From an uncultured Eubacteriales bacterium (GTDB taxonomy: Bacteria; Bacillota; Clostridia; Lachnospirales; Lachnospiraceae): 9,628 bases of DNA. Below the pieces are notes generated by a model. The model made no database searches. It was not told the DNA's origin and saw only the letters and a program-made list of their open reading frames with translations. Numbering within the stretch: the first letter of the stretch is position 1; every line of letters starts with the position of its first letter. The position numbers and the translations under genes were made by a program. Location of the stretch: positions 1 to 9,628 of the forward strand of contig URND01000113.1 in assembly GCA_900549105.1 (NCBI GenBank), in the 5' to 3' direction. Positions 5,693 to 9,628 of this stretch are shown here, piece after piece.

Positions 5693-8474
5693 TTCCTATA
5701 TCAAACATTGATACTTGTCCATTAAATCCTTTTTTCTTTCCACTTTGAATTGTGTCCATTATTGTTTCAAATGATGCTAATAGTGTTGCTCTTGTTTGTT
5801 CAAATTCGTCAAATACTCCTGCTTTTATTAGACTTTCTACACATTTTTTGTTTACTTGTGTTTCTGCTATTCTTTCACAAAAATCTGTAAAGCTTTTGTA
5901 TTCTCCATTTTCTTTTCTTTCTGCTACTATGTTTTCTACTGGTACAGTTCCTACATTTTTTATTGCTCCAAGTCCAAAACGAATTTTGCCAACCGCTTCT
6001 GATTTATTAACTTCTACTGTGAATTTTTCAAAGCTTTTGTTTATGTCTGGCTTTAGTATTTGGATTCCAAGTCTTTTACACTCATCAATATATTGAGGTG
6101 CTTTGTCCAAATTTCCTAAATAACTATTTAAAGTTGCTGCCATAAATTCTGCTGGATAATATGCTTTTAAATATGCTGTTCTGTATGATACAACTGCATA
6201 ACATGCTGCATGTGATTTGTTAAATGCATATTTTGCGAACTCTGCCATTTCGTCAAATATTTTATTTGCAGAAACTTCGTCTATTCCATTTCTTACACAT
6301 CCTGGTACAACTACGTTTCCATCTTCGTCAACTTGACCATGTATAAATACTTCTCTTTCTTTTGCCATTACATCAAGTTTTTTCTTACCCATTGCTCTAC
6401 GTACCAAGTCAGCTCTTCCTAGTGAGTATCCTGCTAAATCTCTAACTATTTGCATAACTTGCTCTTGGTAAACCATACATCCATATGTTACATTTAATAT
6501 TGGTTCAAGACTTGGATGTGTATATTCATTGTGTCCTGGATTTTGTTTTCCTCTGATGTATCTTGGTATTTGATCCATAGGCCCTGGTCTATATAGAGAA
6601 ACTCCTGCTATCAAATCTTCCAAACAGTCTGGTTTTAGTTCTTTCATAAAGTTTGTCATGCCTTGTGATTCAAATTGGAATATTCCTGATGTGTTTCCTT
6701 CTTGCCATAATTTATATACTTTTGGATCTGACATATCATGGTCAAATTCCACATCTATTCCATGATTTTCTTTTACCATATCTATTGTGTTTTGGATTAC
6801 TGTTAAGTTTCGTAATCCTAAAAAGTCCATTTTTAAAAGTCCTAATTCTTCAAGTGTTGTCATTATGTATTGGGTGTTTATTTGTCCATCTCTTACATAA
6901 AGTGGCACATATGTATCTACTGGGTCTTTTGTTATAACAACTCCACATGCGTGTGTTGATGCCTGCCTTGGCATTCCTTCTAACCCCATTGCTATGTCTA
7001 ATATTTTCTTTGTTTGTTCGTCTGTTTCATATCTGTCTCTTAATTCTTTATTTTGTTCTAATGCTTTTTTTATTGTTATATGAATTTCATTTGGTATCAT
7101 TTTAGCTAAAGTGTCTGCTTCTGAATATGGATAGTCTAAAACTCTTGCTACGTCTCTTATTACCATTTTAGCTGCCATTGTTCCAAATGTTATTATTTGT
7201 GATACGTGGTCATGTCCGTATTTTCTTGCGACATAGTCTATAACCTCTTGTCTTCTTTCATCTGAAAAGTCAACATCAAAATCGGGCATACTTATTCTTT
7301 CTGGATTCAAGAATCTTTCAAATAGCAATCCATATTTTATTGGGTCAATATCTGTTATTTCAATTGCATATGCCAAAATAGAACCTGCACCAGAACCTCT
7401 TCCTGGGCCTACTGGTATTCCATTTGTTTTTGCATAGTGTATAAAGTCCCATACTATTAGGTAATAATCAACATATCCCATTTTTTTGATTATTCCTAAT
7501 TCATATTCTGCTCTTTTTTGTATTTCTTCTGATAGATTTTTTCCGTATCTTTTTTCTAGTCCTTTGTCACACAATTCTTTTAAAAAGTCATAATGTGTTG
7601 GATATTCTGGTGGTACATCATAATTTGGCAATATTGTGTGTCCAAATTCAAATTCTACATTACATTCTTCTGCAATTTTTACTGTGTTTTCAATTGCATC
7701 TGGAAATGCTTTGAAATATTCTGACATCTCTTCTGGTGATTTTACATATAACTCATCTGTGTCAAATTTCATTCTGTCTTCATCACTCATTCTTTTTCCA
7801 GTTTGAATACATAACAATACTTCGTGGTTATATGCATCTTCTCTTTTTAAATAATGTGCATCGTTTGTTGCAACTAGTGGAATATCAAGTTTTCTTGCTA
7901 ATTGAACCAACTTTTGATTTGCTAAAACTTGTTCTCTTATTCCATTGTTTTGAATTTCTATGTAATAATCATCTCCAAAAACTTTTTTATGCCATAAAGC
8001 AATTTCTTCTGCTTTCTCATTTTGTCCACTTAATAAAGCTTGGTTTACCTCTCCTGCTAGACATGCACTTAAACATATTAGTCCCTCATGATATTGCTCT
8101 AATATTTCTCTGTCTATACGTGGCTTATAATAATATCCATCTACAAAGCTTAAAGATACCAATTTACTTAAGTTTTTATATCCTTCGTTATTTTTGGCAA
8201 GTAAAATCAAGTGATAGTAATGGTTGTCTATTCCAGGCTCTTTTTGCAATCTTGAACGTGGTGCAACATATACCTCACATCCTATTATTGGCTTTACACC
8301 TTCTTTTTTACATGCTTTATAAAAATCAATAGCTCCAAACATTACTCCATGGTCTGTTATCGCTATTGAATCCATTCCTAATTCTTTTGCTCTTACTGGC
8401 AAATCTTTTATTCTGTTTGCTCCGTCTAATAGACTGAATTCACTATGTATATGTAAGTGTACAAATTTTGACAT
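5526..8474 (-). CDS. dnaE: DNA polymerase III alpha subunit (DnaE1-type), C-terminus replaced at junction
   Basis: This is the replicative polymerase subunit that elongates DNA in the replisome. Authentic sequence runs from the ATG at 8474 to about 5670 (~935 aa). The final ~47 residues down to 5526 are an Arg-rich artefact from foreign DNA. The PHP domain opens with HLHIHSEFSLLDG (H8, H10) and ITDHG (D41-H42). The palm has GPGRGSGAGS (357-365), PDFDVDF (397-403, catalytic Asp 398/400) and LLKMDFLGLRN (D550, third Asp). Fingers follow, with YRPGPMDQIPRYIRG (628-642) and FNKSHAACYAVVSY (751-764). A helix-hairpin-helix GLGAIKNVG lies at 834-842. The clamp-binding motif, OB fold and tau-binding tail expected in a ~1150-1190-aa protein are missing. 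AAGGAGAG lies upstream of the ATG and a consensus promoter at 8546-8574. It is DnaE rather than PolC, because the exonuclease insertion is absent. Confidence 0.95.
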   Translation of the reverse strand: MSKFVHLHIHSEFSLLDGANRIKDLPVRAKELGMDSIAITDHGVMFGAIDFYKACKKEGVKPIIGCEVYVAPRSRLQKEPGIDNHYYHLILLAKNNEGYKNLSKLVSLSFVDGYYYKPRIDREILEQYHEGLICLSACLAGEVNQALLSGQNEKAEEIALWHKKVFGDDYYIEIQNNGIREQVLANQKLVQLARKLDIPLVATNDAHYLKREDAYNHEVLLCIQTGKRMSDEDRMKFDTDELYVKSPEEMSEYFKAFPDAIENTVKIAEECNVEFEFGHTILPNYDVPPEYPTHYDFLKELCDKGLEKRYGKNLSEEIQKRAEYELGIIKKMGYVDYYLIVWDFIHYAKTNGIPVGPGRGSGAGSILAYAIEITDIDPIKYGLLFERFLNPERISMPDFDVDFSDERRQEVIDYVARKYGHDHVSQIITFGTMAAKMVIRDVARVLDYPYSEADTLAKMIPNEIHITIKKALEQNKELRDRYETDEQTKKILDIAMGLEGMPRQASTHACGVVITKDPVDTYVPLYVRDGQINTQYIMTTLEELGLLKMDFLGLRNLTVIQNTIDMVKENHGIDVEFDHDMSDPKVYKLWQEGNTSGIFQFESQGMTNFMKELKPDCLEDLIAGVSLYRPGPMDQIPRYIRGKQNPGHNEYTHPSLEPILNVTYGCMVYQEQVMQIVRDLAGYSLGRADLVRRAMGKKKLDVMAKEREVFIHGQVDEDGNVVVPGCVRNGIDEVSANKIFDEMAEFAKYAFNKSHAACYAVVSYRTAYLKAYYPAEFMAATLNSYLGNLDKAPQYIDECKRLGIQILKPDINKSFEKFTVEVNKSEAVGKIRFGLGAIKNVGTVPVENIVAERKENGEYKSFTDFCERIAETQVNKKCVESLIKAGVFDEFEQTRATLLASFETIMDTIQSGKKKGFNGQVSMFDIGTEQEKEDDETVRHPATAGTIHVHRRRGTDRRRRARPVERAGELERRHARQPAVPA
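5670..5692. other. Probable chimeric junction between two genomes
   Basis: Left of about 5670 the DNA is GC-rich and bifidobacterial in style; right of about 5692 it is AT-rich and clostridial. The intervening ~23 bases make sense in both minus-strand frames: EQEKEDD as the dnaE reading and QNKKKKTT as the reading of the left gene. This is what a short shared low-complexity k-mer would produce in an assembly. Beyond it, dnaE homology ends and the continued frame is Arg-rich nonsense, while the left gene's frame meets a stop at 5696-5698 inside the AT-rich DNA. Confidence 0.8.
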
Positions 8475-8495
8475 TTTTATTTATTTCTCTCCTTT

Positions 8496-8534
8496 TGTCC
8501 AAAAGTGTCCAAAAGGGACGGTTCTTTTTGGACA
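8496..8534 (-). repeat. Tandem/inverted repeat in dnaE leader, REP-like clostridial motif
   Basis: TGTCCAAAAG occurs twice in tandem (8496-8505 and 8506-8515). TTTTGGACA at 8526-8534 is the reverse complement of TGTCCAAAA in either copy. The loop carries GGGACGGTTC. In the minus-strand transcript the 5' arm can pair with either of two downstream arms, and the second arm lies next to the dnaE ribosome site. From memory, GGGACGGTTCTTTTTG-type motifs are common scattered repeats in Clostridia, so this may be a dispersed element rather than a dnaE-specific switch. Confidence 0.6.
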
Positions 8535-8545
8535 TTCTTTTTTGT

Positions 8546-8574
8546 ATTATATTATCATTTTATATTAAAGTCAA
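8546..8574 (-). promoter_or_regulatory. Consensus sigma-A-type promoter for dnaE
   Basis: On the minus strand TTGACT (8574-8569) and TATAAT (8551-8546) are separated by exactly 17 bases. Transcription would start near 8539, giving a ~65-base leader that holds the TGTCCAAAAG repeat. The box sits after the terminator of the 208-aa gene, so dnaE is transcribed separately from it. Confidence 0.75.
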
Positions 8575-8579
8575 TAGAG

Positions 8580-8619
8580 CAAAAAAAGAAAACTAGTGCC
8601 GTACAAAACGGCACTAGTT
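8580..8619 (-). terminator. Intrinsic terminator of the 208-aa gene
   Basis: AACTAGTGCCGT (8591-8602) and ACGGCACTAGTT (8608-8619) form a perfect 12-bp stem with a 5-base loop. On the minus strand it is followed by TTCTTTTTTTGC. It lies 6 bases after the stop of the gene at 8626. Confidence 0.88.
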
Positions 8620-8625
8620 CCCTTT

Positions 8626-9252
8626 TTACTTACACATACTTTTTAATGTCTTCCAAATATTATTTAATTTGGATATCTGCAACCATGCCATATCTTCTTC
8701 CAAAAGACTTACATAATAAATTCCAACCTCCTCTGATTTATCATCCCAGTCAATATAAATCTCTTGAATGTATGGAGTTAAACTTAGAAGTTTCTTCTCT
8801 ATATCATTATTCAATGGATCATATCGGGCTAGTTGCTCAAAAGTTGTTTTTACATCTTTCCTTTCCAAATATTTGCCTTCGTCTTTCTGGTTTTTCCATG
8901 ATAATCTCATTTGACTTGGAATTTTACTTTCTTTTTCCTTTGCCTTTTGGATTACTGTGCTTAGCATGTTACAGATTTCCGGTCCATACTGGTCTGCAGC
9001 CTGTTCTTTCACATCTCCGCCTTCTAGAGTATATTGTAGTATATACGGCTTATTCTCTATTAGCGGTAGAAAATTAATTACTTTTGCCTCACTTATTATT
9101 AAGTTTAAATCAATTTCCTCCTGTTTCAGTTTTTCCATTGCTCCATCTGGCAATTTTTTTGAAAGTTCATTCATAGCATTTTTTGCTTTCCGCCTATCCA
9201 GCATATAGCAAATAGCCATTTCCTCTTCAAAAATAACTAGTTTGTTGTCCAT
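8626..9252 (-). CDS. Unrecognised 208-aa soluble protein, Firmicutes-type monocistronic gene
   Basis: No family recognised. The ATG at 9252 has an excellent ribosome site (AAAGGAGG, about 10 bases upstream). The gene is bracketed by its own promoter (9348-9376) and an intrinsic terminator (8580-8619), so it is almost certainly expressed alone. The protein is hydrophilic, with no signal peptide or membrane span. The N-terminus reads MDNKLVIFEEEMAICYMLDRRKAKNAMNELSK in sequence, then a Lys/Glu-rich helical middle (around 95-145), and a C-terminal part with IYIDWDDKSEEVGIYYVSLLEEDMAWLQ, which looks like a small beta-sheet followed by a helix. The high Lys/Glu/Ile content matches the surrounding AT-rich genome. 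The leader carries a strong hairpin. Confidence 0.78.
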   Translation of the reverse strand: MDNKLVIFEEEMAICYMLDRRKAKNAMNELSKKLPDGAMEKLKQEEIDLNLIISEAKVINFLPLIENKPYILQYTLEGGDVKEQAADQYGPEICNMLSTVIQKAKEKESKIPSQMRLSWKNQKDEGKYLERKDVKTTFEQLARYDPLNNDIEKKLLSLTPYIQEIYIDWDDKSEEVGIYYVSLLEEDMAWLQISKLNNIWKTLKSMCK

Positions 9253-9279
9253 ATGTGTAATTCCTCCTTTTAATAATTT

Positions 9280-9313
9280 ATTTCGGAGGTTATTAAAAAT
9301 TACCCTCCGAAAT
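9280..9313 (-). promoter_or_regulatory. Hairpin in the leader of the 208-aa gene
   Basis: ATTTCGGAGG (9280-9289) and CCTCCGAAAT (9304-9313) form a perfect 10-bp stem around a 14-base AT-rich loop. It lies in the transcribed leader, about 27-60 bases before the ATG. On the minus strand no T-run follows it, so it is not a plain terminator. The arms contain CCTCC/GGAGG, which could also pair with the true ribosome site AAAGGAGG downstream and mask it. Confidence 0.6.
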
Positions 9314-9347
9314 TGTTTCGAAAGGCACTTTTACCTTTAACATTAGA

Positions 9348-9376
9348 ATTATATCATATCTAAACCAATTTTTCAA
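9348..9376 (-). promoter_or_regulatory. Consensus promoter for the 208-aa gene
   Basis: On the minus strand TTGAAA (9376-9371) and TATAAT (9353-9348) are separated by 17 bases. The start point would be near 9341, leaving an ~89-base leader that includes the CCTCCGAAAT hairpin. The promoter begins 18 bases past the stop of the upstream sigma-like fragment. Confidence 0.75.
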
Positions 9377-9394
9377 ATTTTATTTACAGGTTTT

Positions 9395-9628
9395 CTATAA
9401 CTTTAACAACAAAATTATCTTTTCCCTTAGCTCTAATTTATTTAGAGCTATTGTAAGTGCGTCAAATAATATTTCCAACATTTCTTGTTCGTTAGTATCG
9501 TCTGCATTTACTCTCTTATCAGCTAAGATATCTTCTATTTTTAACTCCTTTCCGTTTTGATCTATTGAAATAACTTCTGATAGATATTGGTCTTTACTGC
9601 TTTTATTAATCCTATGGTACCTTATTTT
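9395..9628 (-). pseudogene. Sigma-70-family-like fragment ending at the start of region 4 (partial at window edge)
   Basis: The minus-strand frame entering at the right edge encodes 77 residues and then a TAG at 9397-9395. It reads YLSEVISIDQNGKELKIEDIL, then acidic linker ADKRVNADDTNEQEM, then ALNKLELREKIILLLKL. This matches the layout of sporulation-type sigma factors after region 2 (SLHDPIG.DKEGNEI.L.D.L, then region 3/4.1 with a .REK.I..L core). Region 4, the helix-turn-helix that binds the -35 box, should follow but the frame stops, and the other frames downstream do not restore it. It may be a decayed gene, a frameshift, or a naturally split gene. The assignment rests on pattern recall only, and the N-terminal part is outside the window. 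Confidence 0.45.
9428..9450. repeat. 9-bp inverted repeat within the sigma-like fragment
   Basis: TAGCTCTAA (9428-9436) and TTAGAGCTA (9442-9450) form a perfect dyad with a TTTAT loop, about 30 bases before the premature stop. It lies in coding sequence (residues around IALNKLE), so it may be chance, a protein-binding dyad, or a scar of a rearrangement. Confidence 0.4.

Noticed and set aside
7736..8332. Long open frame (198 aa) on the plus strand inside dnaE
   Set aside because: It is antisense to strongly conserved dnaE codons, Leu/His-rich, and has no ribosome site; it reflects the AT-rich codon pattern of the real gene.
8496..8534. Start of a CRISPR array
   Set aside because: The two direct copies are adjacent 10-mers without spacers, and the third arm is inverted.

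Overview
The window looks chimeric: two genomes joined at about position 5670-5692. The left ~5.7 kb has actinobacterial, most likely Bifidobacterium-like, character, with GC-rich flanks, an IS256-type transposase and GC-rich codon choice. The right ~3.9 kb is very AT-rich, with strong TTGACT/TATAAT-type promoters, AAGGAGG-type ribosome sites and a Clostridia/Firmicutes-style dnaE. The composition switches abruptly inside a ~23-base low-complexity stretch that is readable as both a Lys-rich tail of the left gene and a Glu/Asp-rich stretch of dnaE. A mixed gut-type metagenome assembly explains this best, though that is inference.

Left part. 1-313 (minus) is the N-terminal part of an IS256-family transposase that runs off the window. 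314-710 is the upstream end of that insertion sequence plus non-coding DNA. 711-1508 (minus) is an unrecognised 265-aa protein. Divergent from it, 1679-3604 and 3594-4679 (plus) form an overlapping two-gene restriction-modification operon. The first protein joins an N-terminal PD-(D/E)XK-like nuclease to an N6-adenine methyltransferase. The second is a two-TRD specificity subunit. Sizes and architecture fit the BcgI (Type IIB) A and B subunits. A long hairpin with a T-run closes the operon. 4751-5113 and 5120-~5692 (minus) are two closely spaced GC-rich genes of unknown function, probably part of a larger mobile or accessory element. The restriction island is lower in GC than its flanks and lies between mobile-element-like DNA, which suggests lateral acquisition.

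Right part. 8474 down to ~5670 (minus) encodes the PHP, palm, fingers and helix-hairpin-helix parts of the replicative DNA polymerase III alpha subunit (DnaE1); its C-terminus is cut off by the junction. Upstream lie its own consensus promoter and an unusual repeat in the leader. Next come an unrecognised 208-aa protein (8626-9252, minus) with its own promoter, leader hairpin and terminator, and at the right edge a sigma-70-family-like fragment that stops just as region 4 should begin.

The most biologically interesting item is the BcgI-like system with its unknown divergent neighbour. The most important caution is that the open frame 5526-8474 is a chimeric product, not a natural fusion protein.
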